From Stigmatella aurantiaca DW4/3-1 (GTDB lineage Bacteria; Myxococcota; Myxococcia; Myxococcales; Myxococcaceae), in NCBI RefSeq assembly GCF_000165485.1, contig NC_014623.1, positions 1,073,501 through 1,137,500 of the forward strand: a stretch of DNA of 64,000 bases, given 5' to 3'. The notes under the pieces are model-generated. The model worked only from the letters and a program-made list of their open reading frames with translations, ran no database searches and had not been told where the DNA came from. Below are positions 15,883-25,054 of the stretch, piece after piece (position 1 is the first letter of the stretch; every line of letters starts with the position of its first letter). The translations under genes were made by a program, and so were the position numbers.

Positions 15883-16428
15883 TTAGACTGGAGCCATGCA
15901 GACAAGCACCGACTCAGGCTCGGGCGCGGTCAGCAGTGCCGCCCGGAACGCTTCCCAGCTTGGGGCCTCGCTCTTCTTTGCTTCGTAAGTACAGCAAACC
16001 CAGAGCGCCACGAGTTGCCCGCCTCGCTGCAACGGCACTGAGCGTCCCCCGGCGGTTGCGTGCTCATGCAAGCCCGTTTCAACCGCCGCGACGAACTCCG
16101 CCACCTCCCCCTGTGGGTTGAGCACGAGCCACCCGTAACCCTTCAACGCACCCGCCCGGCGCTCGCCCTTGGCGATCCCATCTACCGCCGTGAACTCGCC
16201 CCAGCCATCCGTGATGCCGCTTGATCCGCTCTCTTCCAGCGCTCGAAGTTCGGCCTCGGCCTCCTCTTTCTGAATCTGCGTGTCCTGATTCACCCGGGCG
16301 AAGAACTTCGTCGCCGCTGCAGATGCGTCGAGCTGCCCGCGAATGCGTGCGACGCGCACACGAAGCTCGCGCTTCTTCGCTTCAACGGCGTTCAGCTTTT
16401 GAATCTCTCCACTTTCAATCTTTGCCAT
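15883..16428 (-). CDS. Tail-associated protein of unknown role, last gene of tail operon
   Basis: A 181-residue protein: residues 1-90 are a charged coiled-coil region (IQKLNAVEAKKRELRVRVARI, QKEEAEAELRALEE), and the rest is a mixed domain with GYGWLVLNPQGEVAEFV. It starts 25 bp after the large tail protein gene and ends the leftward tail operon. Proteins in this place are often fibre-assembly chaperones or fibre parts; no motif decides. Confidence 0.65.
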   Translation of the reverse strand: MAKIESGEIQKLNAVEAKKRELRVRVARIRGQLDASAAATKFFARVNQDTQIQKEEAEAELRALEESGSSGITDGWGEFTAVDGIAKGERRAGALKGYGWLVLNPQGEVAEFVAAVETGLHEHATAGGRSVPLQRGGQLVALWVCCTYEAKKSEAPSWEAFRAALLTAPEPESVLVCMAPV

Positions 16429-16453
16429 AGTGCTCCCAATGCGCAGCGCGACG

Positions 16454-19400
16454 CTAATCGCGGGGCTTCAAATTGTGCGCAAGCAAGCCCTTCACGATGA
16501 AAGTCCGGGCAACGTCAACGCTGATCTTGATGACTTCTCCCGAGTCAAAGGGCTCCACCCGAGCGACGCGACTTGGCGCGAATCCATCAATCGTGTCACC
16601 TCGCACAAGCTCATCACTGCGCACCCACCCTCGCTCACAGGTACGCCAGCGATGATTGGGCGTCACAACAACAACGCGACCATCCACGGTGACAACCTTG
16701 ACACGTGCCGACGAATGCCGTCCGACATGAACAACCTCATACACGCCGCCCTCGGCACCATCCTCCAGCATCGTCAACACGCGCATCCCCGGGCGCAGCA
16801 TCTCCGCAGGCAGCTCTGTGCCGTCGTGGAGCATGACCACTTCCCATGGCGCAACGCAGGTGCCCGCCGAGCCCCCACCGCCTCCAGAGCCCGTGCTGCT
16901 TCCCCCGGGTCCCGTGGAGCTGCGTACCATGGTCGTATTGTACGCAGTGGGAGGATAGAACCAACGCTCGGCACTGTATCCGTGAACGTTGTGAAGCGCG
17001 ACTTTGAGATAAAGCATCTTGTGTGTCAGGCCGTCGCCACGCAAGCGATTGAGCTTGTCTCCATAGACGAACATGAAGTTCGTAGCGGTCGCATTATTGC
17101 CATCCGCGTCGTAGTTACCATTCTGGTATTTACGATCGCCGATCGGCACGAACGTATCGTAAAGAAAAGTGGGCAGGTTGTTGTCGCCGGGGGACCAATA
17201 GAACCCAACATTCATGAAGCGCAAGCCGTCTAGGTTATCATCCGCGCTTTGGGGGTGGAGGAATGCTCGGTAGTGCGCCCAAGTGAACCAGCCAGCACCA
17301 CCGGAAGCACCTGCGATCGCGTAGCCCTCAGAAACTTGGATTGAAAGGCGTTCGATGTTAGGAGCGCCGCCAGTGGCTGCGCCGTTGTTGTTGCCGCGAT
17401 AGAAGACCCTCGAGCCCGTGTCGGCAAGAGCTTGAACTGAGCGGAAGAAGGCGTCGCTCAGGTAGTAGCGTCCGACCTGGACGTTGTTGGACGCCACCTT
17501 CATGGACAAGCCGGTGTTGTCGAGCTTCACGCCTGCCGTAGGAACGCCGTTCCCATCCTCGGTGTAATTGCTCGTCCGGAGGGTGTTTGCCGCAATGAGA
17601 TCAAAGGTGACCATCTTGCGAAGAGAAACAGCATCCCAATAGATGAACTTTCCGACGTCCCCCGCGACAGTAACTCCCACCCAGTATAGCTGCACGCCGG
17701 TACATCCTGAGGGGCATGTCCCCTTCACCGTTACACGTTGGTACGCGCTCGTGACTGTCGGCAATGCAACGCCAGCGTTGAGCCCACCATACACTCCATT
17801 ACCATCCTCCCAGAGCAAATACAGGGTGCCAGACGAGCCGACGAGGGTCGAAGATGCCTTGATATAGCCTTCCGCGAAAAACTGATCGCCTGGTGAGCAC
17901 TTGATGCGACCACCCGGTGCCGGTGAATCGTAACCGCCAACCCAATTAAGGCTGACCTGCGTGCCAGCAACCGGAAACTGGATACGTCTGACCCAGCGAC
18001 CTTCACGCGCGTTTCCGACGTCTTCAACGAGCCAAGCACCGTCGGGGTTCTTGCCGAGAGCCTTGCTCCCAGCTTCGTTGTATCCATTCGGGATCAGGTT
18101 GTCAGTCGGCGGATAAAGGACATGCTGCCAGCCGACCGCTGCATCTTCGAGAGACCCGCTGCCGAGTTTCTTCGGCACAACTGAAATCTGCGGTGAAGCG
18201 TTGCCGCGGTTCCCGTAAGCATCACGAGGGACCACCCGAATGAAGTATGGGGTCCCCGGAGTCAGGTCGGACACCTCGAAAGCCGTCGTGTCGAAGGTGC
18301 CTCGAAGTGTGGATGACGTCGGCGTAAAGCCATCCGATGTCGAGACGTGAAGCTCATAACAAGCCGGAGCGGGCCCGCTTTGTGACGGCGCAAGCTTGAC
18401 GGCAAGCCCATTGACGATTGCAGCCGCGGTACTGGAGATAAGATCAAGTGGTGGCGCGTTGTGGCGCGGCTCGTTCATTCCAGGGCGCACATCCATTTCA
18501 AGCCACACCGACACCCCGTAGGAAGGGCTCCCGCGAGTCGTCAATGTCGTCTTGGCGTCGCCTTCAACAGAGAAAGAATGCCGGAATCCGGTAATGGCAA
18601 GATTCTGGTCGTCGGAGTAGTGAACCCCGTTAGCGCGGAACGTGAAATAGTCGCCGAGCTGAACGGGCCAAAAGAAATCAAGGTCAATCTCCTGTTCGGC
18701 GAGGGGCTCCTTGAGATCAGCCAAGGCAGCATCCCCCATGCGCCTTGCCTCGACCGCGCTATCAATGTTGCTCGATGCATCTTCAGCTATCTGCATGAAG
18801 CGCAGGCGATAAGATGCTTGGCTCGCTGTATCTTGAGCAATGTAGCTCTTTCGCTTCGCTAGCCCCGTAGGATCCAGGTCGCCCGAGTCAGAATAAACAA
18901 CCTCAATTTTGTTGCGAATGTCGGCACGATTGATCGACAGCTTTCCAACGTCGCGGTAGTCGTTCGTGCCGAAGATCCACGAGATGCTGGGGGACGTTCT
19001 TGCAGGCTCGCGTAGCGTCAGCGCGAATGCGGCTGCAGAGTCACGCCAGGAGTAACGCACCTCCCAACCAATCTGCTGCGCCAAGTCGCGAAGGGCATCA
19101 AGTATACTTGCCCTCTTCTGCTCGAAGCGCTTGATCCTCCAGCCCGGCGAAAGCGGAACGTAGAGCTGCACACCGGTTCCATTGTCGGTGAGGATGCTCT
19201 GCATCACAACCTCAACGTCGACGGCCGCGGAGTCGTCTCCATAGATTCGCTCAGTCTCAATAAACGCATCCTGCAATCGTCCCCCAAGGTCGCGGCCTCG
19301 AAAAACGATCTGCTCCCCCGCGAAATCGACCTCGTCGATGTCACCGTGGAAGACCAGACGCCAGTCCCCGGAAGCGACCGACGACCCAAGAGGCACACAG

Positions 19401-19708
19401 GCTGCCTCGACGACGAACTCACGGCCTGGCCGGATGAGCTGTGCGCCGCCATACGTGTTGAGCTTGGAGTCTGCTCGAAGTGGGGCCAGACTCAGTAGGT
19501 CAATCTGGCGCATGACGGTTACGGTCGCCGACGCGACGGGCTGATCAACGTTCTCGTCAATCTCCACTGCATCGAGAAAGTCGCGGCCCTCGAGCTCGCT
19601 CAGATTGCGCCAGCTCCCGCCAGCATCCTTGACTCGAACGCGAACTACCGAGCCCCGACCAACCGGTGCTTTGAGAATTGACGTCTCTTGCGGCGTTAGC
19701 AGGCGCAT
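16454..19708 (-). CDS. Large tail tip / host-specificity protein with C-terminal Hint (intein-like) domain
   Basis: A 1084-residue phage tail protein. The first ~400 residues are tail-tip type; about 415-510 is a fibronectin type III domain (YELHVSTSDG...FEVSDLTPGTPYFIRVVPRDAYGN). The middle looks like receptor-binding beta modules, and a Ser/Gly-rich linker leads to the end. The last 134 residues form a Hint domain: Cys951 opens CVAPWEVVML, block B is VVTPNHRW, and the block G equivalent is TFIVKGLLAHN with the penultimate His-Asn (1078-1079). Hint domains self-cleave or splice. Here HN is followed by Leu and only five more residues, so splicing is unlikely and N-terminal cleavage or thioester chemistry is expected. 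Confidence 0.85.
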   Translation of the reverse strand: MRLLTPQETSILKAPVGRGSVVRVRVKDAGGSWRNLSELEGRDFLDAVEIDENVDQPVASATVTVMRQIDLLSLAPLRADSKLNTYGGAQLIRPGREFVVEAACVPLGSSVASGDWRLVFHGDIDEVDFAGEQIVFRGRDLGGRLQDAFIETERIYGDDSAAVDVEVVMQSILTDNGTGVQLYVPLSPGWRIKRFEQKRASILDALRDLAQQIGWEVRYSWRDSAAAFALTLREPARTSPSISWIFGTNDYRDVGKLSINRADIRNKIEVVYSDSGDLDPTGLAKRKSYIAQDTASQASYRLRFMQIAEDASSNIDSAVEARRMGDAALADLKEPLAEQEIDLDFFWPVQLGDYFTFRANGVHYSDDQNLAITGFRHSFSVEGDAKTTLTTRGSPSYGVSVWLEMDVRPGMNEPRHNAPPLDLISSTAAAIVNGLAVKLAPSQSGPAPACYELHVSTSDGFTPTSSTLRGTFDTTAFEVSDLTPGTPYFIRVVPRDAYGNRGNASPQISVVPKKLGSGSLEDAAVGWQHVLYPPTDNLIPNGYNEAGSKALGKNPDGAWLVEDVGNAREGRWVRRIQFPVAGTQVSLNWVGGYDSPAPGGRIKCSPGDQFFAEGYIKASSTLVGSSGTLYLLWEDGNGVYGGLNAGVALPTVTSAYQRVTVKGTCPSGCTGVQLYWVGVTVAGDVGKFIYWDAVSLRKMVTFDLIAANTLRTSNYTEDGNGVPTAGVKLDNTGLSMKVASNNVQVGRYYLSDAFFRSVQALADTGSRVFYRGNNNGAATGGAPNIERLSIQVSEGYAIAGASGGAGWFTWAHYRAFLHPQSADDNLDGLRFMNVGFYWSPGDNNLPTFLYDTFVPIGDRKYQNGNYDADGNNATATNFMFVYGDKLNRLRGDGLTHKMLYLKVALHNVHGYSAERWFYPPTAYNTTMVRSSTGPGGSSTGSGGGGGSAGTCVAPWEVVMLHDGTELPAEMLRPGMRVLTMLEDGAEGGVYEVVHVGRHSSARVKVVTVDGRVVVVTPNHRWRTCERGWVRSDELVRGDTIDGFAPSRVARVEPFDSGEVIKISVDVARTFIVKGLLAHNLKPRD

Positions 19709-19714
19709 TGCTGT

Positions 19715-20476
19715 CTAAACCTCTCGCAAAGTGAAGTCGAAGCGCTCGCCCACGAGACGAGTACCGCCGCGCACGAACTCGACGAACTCACCGTCGCGCG
19801 CCTCCCCCAGAACCTTGACCTCCGACGGCGCGAACGTGCCGCCAGCAGTGAGAAATGGAAGAGAACTCCAAGGCCGTGCGCTGTGCCATGCATACAACTC
19901 GGCAATCCATGTTCCAGGAACACGAAACGGCATGGCCACGACGTCGTCGAAGTCCGAGGAGATTCCGAAGCTCGTCAACGTCAACGTGCCGCTTGTGATG
20001 GAGAGACCATCCGCAGGGGGAACCGCCAATCCCTGAACCCAGTACGAGCCATCACTACGGAAAATATAGTGACGCCATGCGGCCGGGCCCGGATCGTATC
20101 GGTAGTGCATCGTCGTCCATTCGGGCCCGAGCTGCAGCGCCCACGAGCCTGAGCCATTGGACGCGAACCGCATCGCACTTCCGAACTTGCCGCCGGGGAT
20201 GAGCACCCCCGCGCCGCTTGCCTGACCCAACCCACGACTCGTGTAGTTGTCCGTGTCAAACGACAGAACGTGTCCATCTCCCATGATCAAGCGGCGCAGC
20301 GCCTCACTTTCATCAAGAGACAGTGGACCTGTCCTGAACTCCCACTCTCGGCGCACCGCACGTCGACCGAGCCGGTAAGCTCCGCTGAACGCTCTGGAGT
20401 CCTGGCCAATACTCACTTGGCGACGGCGCCCCTCTACCACCGGCACAGTCAATCCATTTAGCGTTAGGAATGGCAT
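19715..20476 (-). CDS. Phage tail protein (distal tail / tip component)
   Basis: A 253-residue protein between the tape measure and tip genes, the position of distal tail proteins. It begins MPFLTLNGLTVPV, then a strand-rich N-terminal domain (RAFSGAYRLGRRAVRREWEFRTGPL) and a central segment resembling a concanavalin/LamG-type sandwich (FGSAMRFASNGSGSWALQLG). The start at 20476 follows GGGGAGGT and the tape-measure stop by two bases; the longer frame from 20500 overlaps that gene and lacks a ribosome site. Confidence 0.8.
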   Translation of the reverse strand: MPFLTLNGLTVPVVEGRRRQVSIGQDSRAFSGAYRLGRRAVRREWEFRTGPLSLDESEALRRLIMGDGHVLSFDTDNYTSRGLGQASGAGVLIPGGKFGSAMRFASNGSGSWALQLGPEWTTMHYRYDPGPAAWRHYIFRSDGSYWVQGLAVPPADGLSITSGTLTLTSFGISSDFDDVVAMPFRVPGTWIAELYAWHSARPWSSLPFLTAGGTFAPSEVKVLGEARDGEFVEFVRGGTRLVGERFDFTLREV

Positions 20477-20478
20477 TC

Positions 20479-22854
20479 CTAGTACCTCCCCGTTAGCCAC
20501 TCGCTTGTGCCGCGGCGCCGGTTCTGCTCACGCCTGATTTCATTCCACACGCTGCGTGCCGTCTCTTCTGGGTCCTCCACTCCCTCAACCACGATCTGCC
20601 CAACCGTTACATTGCCTGCTCCACTAACAGGGGCTGCAGGGCTCGGTGAAAGCGGACTTGGCGAAAGCGGCGCCGTGGGTGAGCCTATGACTGGATCCTG
20701 AGACGTAAGGCGAGCCAGAGCCACCTTGAAGCCCTGTGGCACGTTCGTTAGAGCTTCTGTTGCTCTCTGCGTGGCCTCTGCGTTCTGCCACGTTGCGACG
20801 CTGGCAGCGGAGTTAGCCGCGGCTGATTCATAACTCGTGTTCTTGAGCGTATCCAAAGCCCCGTTGACCTCGTCCATCGGGACTTTCATCTTCTCAAGAT
20901 CCTTCACCATGCCCTTGAAGGCGCCGCCAATCAGCGGAATCTTGCTCAACGCCTTGAACACGCTTTGAACAAATCCGACGAGCGCGTTCCACACGGTTCC
21001 AACGCCCTTGATGACGTAAAGGATGCCAATGGCGAGGATGCGAACGACAGCGAAGAATGCCTTCATGATGGGACCGGCAAGCAGGGTCAGTGGCTCAACC
21101 AGGACCACAAGAATTTGGCCAAGAATTGAGACCACTGGGGCCAAACCTCTGAAGAGCACTCCGAGCAGCTCGAACACGGGAGCAATTGCCTGTAGCGGCG
21201 CCAAGATCGCGGTCAGAACCGGAACAAGAGACTCCAGCAATGGAGTCACCATGTTGAACACCGACGCAACCAGGGGGAGCACTGGCGCCAGCACGCTGCC
21301 GATAACATTGGCCACCGTCTGAATGTAGTTCGTCGCCATCTGAATCAGGCTGGCGAACGTGGCCGACTGGCTGAGCAGATCAGCGGCCACAGCTCCAATT
21401 CCTCCCCAGATCCCACCGGCCGCAAAGCCTTCCTGAAAGTCCTGAATGAGGTCGCTGACCCTTCCAAATGCTTGGGTGAACTTCTGCGTTAGAGCCTGCT
21501 TCGCTTCATCGGCAGCTCGTGCAAGAGCGTCGGCCAGCTCTTTCGCCTTACGAATGGCGATCTCTTCGAGAATCCCCGTCGTGTTGCTCGCCCGCTTGAT
21601 GAACGCTGTCGCGTCAAAGCTCCCAACGCTCGCGACATCAATCTCCTTTGTGTCATCCGGCTTGCGCAGGATTCCTTTGGGGCCCCCCAGGACATCGCCG
21701 AACACATCCCCAAACCGCTTCTGAAGATAGTCCGCAGTGTCGCTCCCGAGCGCCTTGACGCCATCGAATGCATAGCCCGCCCCGTAGGAGACCCCCTCCC
21801 AGATGCCGCCAAGCCCAGTCGCCAGTGTCTTGGTCGAGTCAGTGACAAGCCCCTTCAGTGCGCCCCCGAGCGCGGCGCCGGTCAAGTCCCGAAAGGAATC
21901 CAGCGCATCCGCAGCGCCTTCAAGGTTGAGCGCACGCGCCATAGGAGCGCCGATCCTCGCGAGGTTGCGGACGACGAACGCATAGGCATCAAGTGTACTG
22001 CGCGCCCACTCGGTCACGGTGTCGGCCAGGCCGCGAAAGACTCGCCCGAAGAACTCGCCCGCCTGCGCAGCCCATCCAGCGACGGTCTGCCAGAGCGACT
22101 GGAACGTCGCGCGCATTCCCGTACTCGAATCGTTCCATGCCTTGTAGAGCGCTCCTGCCAAAAGCACGAGCGCGGCAACGGCAGCGGCAACAGCCGCGAT
22201 GGGGGCTCCAATCAAGAGGACCCGTGCTGCGGCGTTGCGGAAGGCCGTCAGGAACGATGCATCGACCTGATCTGCTCCGCGCGCGACACGTTTGAGAGCC
22301 GTTTCAGCTTCGGGCCCTGCCCCACGCATCAGAGCGGAGAAGCTCACGACGGAACGCCCAGCACTTCCAAGCGCCGGGATGACGAAGTAATTGAACGCTT
22401 CGGCTGCCGTCTTCGCAACACCAGCAACCTTCCCGAGTGCCCCACCGGCCAAGCCCGCGGCCGTGCCCCACACGAGGAAGCTTCCGATTCCCTCTTTCAC
22501 CGAAGGGTCAAGGCGCTGAAACCAGCCAAGAGCGTGCTCCAGAGCGTCGGAGAGCCGTTCAAGGTAGGGCAGCACCGCATCACCAATCGCAGCGCCGACG
22601 TTGGTGAAGACCAGCTTGATCCGGTCCATGCGCTCGGTCACCGACTTATCGAACGAGGCCGCAGCGGCGAGGGCGCCATACAGCCCCGCGCTTACCACCG
22701 CTCCAATCTGGCCGATCTTCTCCCCGAGCTGCGCCACCTTGTCGGCCGTCTCAGCAACATCCTTGACGACCTGGCGCATTGATTTAGTGAACTCGCCGAC
22801 GGCAGCCGTCACAACGACATAGACGTCGCCAACCTTCAGACCACCGCCAGCCAT
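20479..22854 (-). CDS. Phage tail tape measure protein
   Basis: A 791-residue protein, long and helical, with Ala/Lys-rich coiled regions (FTKSMRQVVKDVAETADKVAQLGEKI) and several hydrophobic stretches (about 215-235, 330-345 and ~490-640). These are typical of tape measure proteins, which set siphophage tail length and enter the membrane during DNA ejection. Its position directly after the frameshifted chaperone gene is diagnostic. It ends GTSEWLTGRY two bases before the distal-tail start. Confidence 0.92.
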   Translation of the reverse strand: MAGGGLKVGDVYVVVTAAVGEFTKSMRQVVKDVAETADKVAQLGEKIGQIGAVVSAGLYGALAAAASFDKSVTERMDRIKLVFTNVGAAIGDAVLPYLERLSDALEHALGWFQRLDPSVKEGIGSFLVWGTAAGLAGGALGKVAGVAKTAAEAFNYFVIPALGSAGRSVVSFSALMRGAGPEAETALKRVARGADQVDASFLTAFRNAAARVLLIGAPIAAVAAAVAALVLLAGALYKAWNDSSTGMRATFQSLWQTVAGWAAQAGEFFGRVFRGLADTVTEWARSTLDAYAFVVRNLARIGAPMARALNLEGAADALDSFRDLTGAALGGALKGLVTDSTKTLATGLGGIWEGVSYGAGYAFDGVKALGSDTADYLQKRFGDVFGDVLGGPKGILRKPDDTKEIDVASVGSFDATAFIKRASNTTGILEEIAIRKAKELADALARAADEAKQALTQKFTQAFGRVSDLIQDFQEGFAAGGIWGGIGAVAADLLSQSATFASLIQMATNYIQTVANVIGSVLAPVLPLVASVFNMVTPLLESLVPVLTAILAPLQAIAPVFELLGVLFRGLAPVVSILGQILVVLVEPLTLLAGPIMKAFFAVVRILAIGILYVIKGVGTVWNALVGFVQSVFKALSKIPLIGGAFKGMVKDLEKMKVPMDEVNGALDTLKNTSYESAAANSAASVATWQNAEATQRATEALTNVPQGFKVALARLTSQDPVIGSPTAPLSPSPLSPSPAAPVSGAGNVTVGQIVVEGVEDPEETARSVWNEIRREQNRRRGTSEWLTGRY

Positions 22855-22860
22855 TTACCG

Positions 22861-23085
22861 TCACCTCTTGCGCAAACGACGTGTTGTGCCCTGGCCTGAA
22901 GGCTTCGCCCCGGAGCCCTGGCCTGCGGCCGACTTCTTCTCAAGCTCTTCGGCCTCTTTGCTGGAGTACGCAACCAAGCCGATAACGTCTTCGTAGGTCA
23001 TGGCGCGGACCTCATCAGGCGCCAGCTTCAGGAGGGAAGCGATCCCGTAGAGAAGGTTAGCTTCGGGATCGCGGTCTATTTTCCC
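22861..23085 (-). CDS. -1 frameshift extension of the tail assembly chaperone (gpGT-like)
   Basis: Downstream of the gpG-like stop, the -1 frame is open for ~74 codons, reading IDRDPEANLLYGIASLLKLA, then a Lys/Ala/Gly tail ending RRLRKR, and stops at 22861-22863, seven bases before the tape measure ATG. The slippery heptamer GGGAAAA lies at 23079-23085 in the right phase (G GGA AAA), directly before the TAG of the zero frame. A fused ~191-residue product is therefore expected from a fraction of ribosomes, as in lambda gpG-T. Confidence 0.88.
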   Translation of the reverse strand, partial: GKIDRDPEANLLYGIASLLKLAPDEVRAMTYEDVIGLVAYSSKEAEELEKKSAAGQGSGAKPSGQGTTRRLRKR

Positions 23086-23429
23086 CGCATCTTCTCTGCC
23101 GAGACGTTGAACACCTCGGAGAGATCCGCAGCGAACTCTTCAAGCCACGACTCGTGAAGCAGCTCGTCGACGTCGTTCACGGAGAACATGGGGTGCTTCG
23201 TCTCGGAGTCGTGAATAACGCACACCGCGATCCTCGCGAGCAGCCGCGCCCCTCCTCGCTCGCCCGTGGGCTCGTTCTTCTCGTTCATGTCTCCGGCTTG
23301 GCGTGCCTGCTCAATCAGAGACAGGCGGTCGCCCATGGTGGGCTTGATGATGTCCACCTTCACGCCGTCGATCTCGATCGTCTTTGCAACCTTGCGGTTC
23401 TTCGCCAGCAGCTTGTGCTTGTTCGACAT
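23076..23429 (-). CDS. Tail assembly chaperone, zero-frame product (gpG-like)
   Basis: A 117-residue protein starting MSNKHKLLAKNRKVAKTIEI, with a conserved-looking core (VDIIKPTMGDRLSLIEQARQ) and ending SAEKMRGK at the slippery site. It corresponds to the short chaperone that coats the tape measure protein during siphophage tail assembly. The start at 23429 has AGGAAC upstream; the 23 codons before it overlap the end of the major tail gene and are not used. See the neighbouring entry for the frameshift product. Confidence 0.85.
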   Translation of the reverse strand: MSNKHKLLAKNRKVAKTIEIDGVKVDIIKPTMGDRLSLIEQARQAGDMNEKNEPTGERGGARLLARIAVCVIHDSETKHPMFSVNDVDELLHESWLEEFAADLSEVFNVSAEKMRGK

Positions 23430-23463
23430 TCGGTGTTCCTGTGCGGCAGTGTCACTGGTGACG

Positions 23464-24156
23464 CTATGGAGTGCCGTAGCCCCACGCGACAAACTCACCG
23501 TCGGCAGCCTGGAACGAATGGCCGACGAATTTGATTGTGTGTTCGTACAGAGCGCCGGGGGTGAGCTTGTGTGACAGCTCAGGGAGCTTCACCCATGCCC
23601 GGAAGACCTCCCCATCACCCCGGCCGAACTCGGCGAGGATCGCGGCCCCACTTGCTTGGGCGCTGGCAAGCGTCACTACCGCCAAGCCCGGTGCAAGGTC
23701 ATCCGCTGCGGAAGCAAGTCCCGTCAGCTCGCCTGAGAAGTCGCGAAGTGTCACCTCGCGCCGCTTGTACCCGTCGCCGAAGACGAGCAGCTCGACAACG
23801 TCATTGGAGATTGAGAGCGAAAGCGAGCGGACAAGCGCGACCGGATAGACAGGAAGGAAGGTTCCGGAAACACGTACAAGCGTTCCGACGGCGGGCGGGG
23901 TGTCAAACACGACAACCCCGAACAGGTAATTGACGGTGTAAGTTCCTGCTTGAGCATCAGCGAACGCTGTCCCCGTACCCGAGGTATCCACCTCGACGGA
24001 AACAGCGGTAGCGGGGTCGAGCCGGTTGAAATCCTCCGAGACGACGCGGAAAGCAGGTGATGGGTCGTCACCAACCCTTTCCGCAGGCGTTCTCGTAAAA
24101 CTCTGGGCAGCTCCCGCTACGAGCAATGTTCCACCGTGTGCAGAGATCGCGGGCAT
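23464..24156 (-). CDS. Phage tail protein (major tail protein candidate)
   Basis: A 230-residue beta-rich protein (VSVEVDTSGTGTAF, TYTVNYLFGVVVFDTPPAVGTLVRVSGTF) directly upstream of the chaperone gene, where siphophages keep their major tail subunit. The later segment LSISNDVVELLVFGDGYKRREVTLRDFSGELTG resembles tail tube repeats. A second, shorter tail-tube-like gene precedes it, so which is the tube subunit is uncertain. Confidence 0.75.
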   Translation of the reverse strand: MPAISAHGGTLLVAGAAQSFTRTPAERVGDDPSPAFRVVSEDFNRLDPATAVSVEVDTSGTGTAFADAQAGTYTVNYLFGVVVFDTPPAVGTLVRVSGTFLPVYPVALVRSLSLSISNDVVELLVFGDGYKRREVTLRDFSGELTGLASAADDLAPGLAVVTLASAQASGAAILAEFGRGDGEVFRAWVKLPELSHKLTPGALYEHTIKFVGHSFQAADGEFVAWGYGTP

Positions 24157-24165
24157 GGTTGCCTC

Positions 24166-24591
24166 TCAGACCGCGATGGGGGCGCCGTTGCCCAGGAGCT
24201 TGCAGGAGAACTCGACAACCCCTCCGGGCGTCATCTTCTCGTCGTAGCTCTGGACGACCATCGGAACGCGCTTGCCCTTGCTGCCAGCAGATGCGGTCGG
24301 GTCAAAGATGAAGGTGAGATAGACCGTCGAGCCGGTGTCACGCGCGTTGCGCAGAACTCCCTGGGGGGCATCTCCCTGCATGAAATGGCCTGAGAGGTCA
24401 GCGCTCGTGTCCTTGAGCGTCTGAACTCGGGACTTGTACCCCGAGCCGCCCAGATAATTGGTCTCCACGAAATCACCCGACTCGCTCAGCGATGCATCGG
24501 TGAGACCGTCAATTTGATCCACCCCGACCGCCGCGCTCGTATCGGCTCGTACGGCGACGCTGTCGATGTGGGCGGCAACCGGACCAGACAT
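24166..24591 (-). CDS. Phage tail tube-like protein
   Basis: A 141-residue protein with the tail-tube pattern: VGVDQIDGLTDASLSESGDFVETNYL, then TLKDTSADLSGHFMQGD and a late VVEFSCKLLGNGAPIAV strand. The segment DTSADLSGHF resembles the T-D-x-S/T-G/A-D-x-S-G motif of tail tube proteins. It is ten bp upstream of the other tail protein. Together they may form tube plus a related minor tube protein. Confidence 0.78.
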   Translation of the reverse strand: MSGPVAAHIDSVAVRADTSAAVGVDQIDGLTDASLSESGDFVETNYLGGSGYKSRVQTLKDTSADLSGHFMQGDAPQGVLRNARDTGSTVYLTFIFDPTASAGSKGKRVPMVVQSYDEKMTPGGVVEFSCKLLGNGAPIAV

Positions 24592-24603
24592 GCTCTGTTG
24601 CTC

Positions 24604-25016
24604 CTAGCGGCTCGGGAAGAGCCTCGAAAGTGTTGCGCCGATCTGTGCGGCGATGGCTTTCCGCAGGCGTGCTCGGCCCTTGCGGAATGGCTTGCGCAGA
24701 AAGTGGACAGGCGTCGCAAACCGCTTCACGCCCCAGTGGAAGCCCTCGTGGATTGGGCCCGCGTTCGGGTGGTCGTAACCGGCCGTCGCGCTGACGCTCG
24801 CTCAGAGTTCACGACGGGGCCATCCACAAAGCCGGTCGTGACGAGCGGGGTCTTCCCGTCTGTGTCCTGCTCGCCCACGGGAACGAGGAGCTTGCTTGCT
24901 TGTAGCGCGGAAGCCGCGTGGGCCTGTACGAGCGGGGCGAGGTCGTCGAGAACCGCTGACTCGACTTTCCTCAACCGGCTGAGCAGGTTTGGATCAAGTT
25001 TTACGCGAACGGGCAT
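24604..25016 (-). pseudogene. HK97 gp10-like neck/tail completion gene with a frameshift
   Basis: The frame from ATG 25016 (MPVRVKLDPNLLSRLRKVES, then HAASALQASKLLVPVGEQDT) is a typical gp10-type N-terminus but ends early at 24726. The other half of the domain continues in the next frame: GYDHPNAGPIHEGFHWGVKR and a Lys/Arg-rich end LRKAIAAQIGATLSRLFPSR, stopping at 24604. The switch lies near 24795-24810 in a GC-rich GAGCGAGCGTCAGCG stretch. The intact gene would be ~138 codons; one base appears to be missing. This is either a real mutation disabling tail joining or a sequencing error. Confidence 0.8.
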
Positions 25017-25025
25017 CCCATCTGG

Positions 25026-25054
25026 TAAATGGGTGCGCTTTTTTTCCGTGGCTC
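25026..25054 (-). promoter_or_regulatory. Phage bipartite element P2 (tail operon)
   Basis: On the minus strand: GAGCCAC, 10 bp (T/A-rich), CGCACCCATTTA. The ATG of the gp10-like gene is 9 bases downstream, with no room for a ribosome-binding site. The box touches the end of the preceding gene (25053). Confidence 0.8.

Noticed and set aside
24604-25016. Programmed frameshift in the gp10-like gene
   Set aside because: No slippery heptamer at the junction, and this gene family is not known to shift; mutation or sequencing error is simpler.
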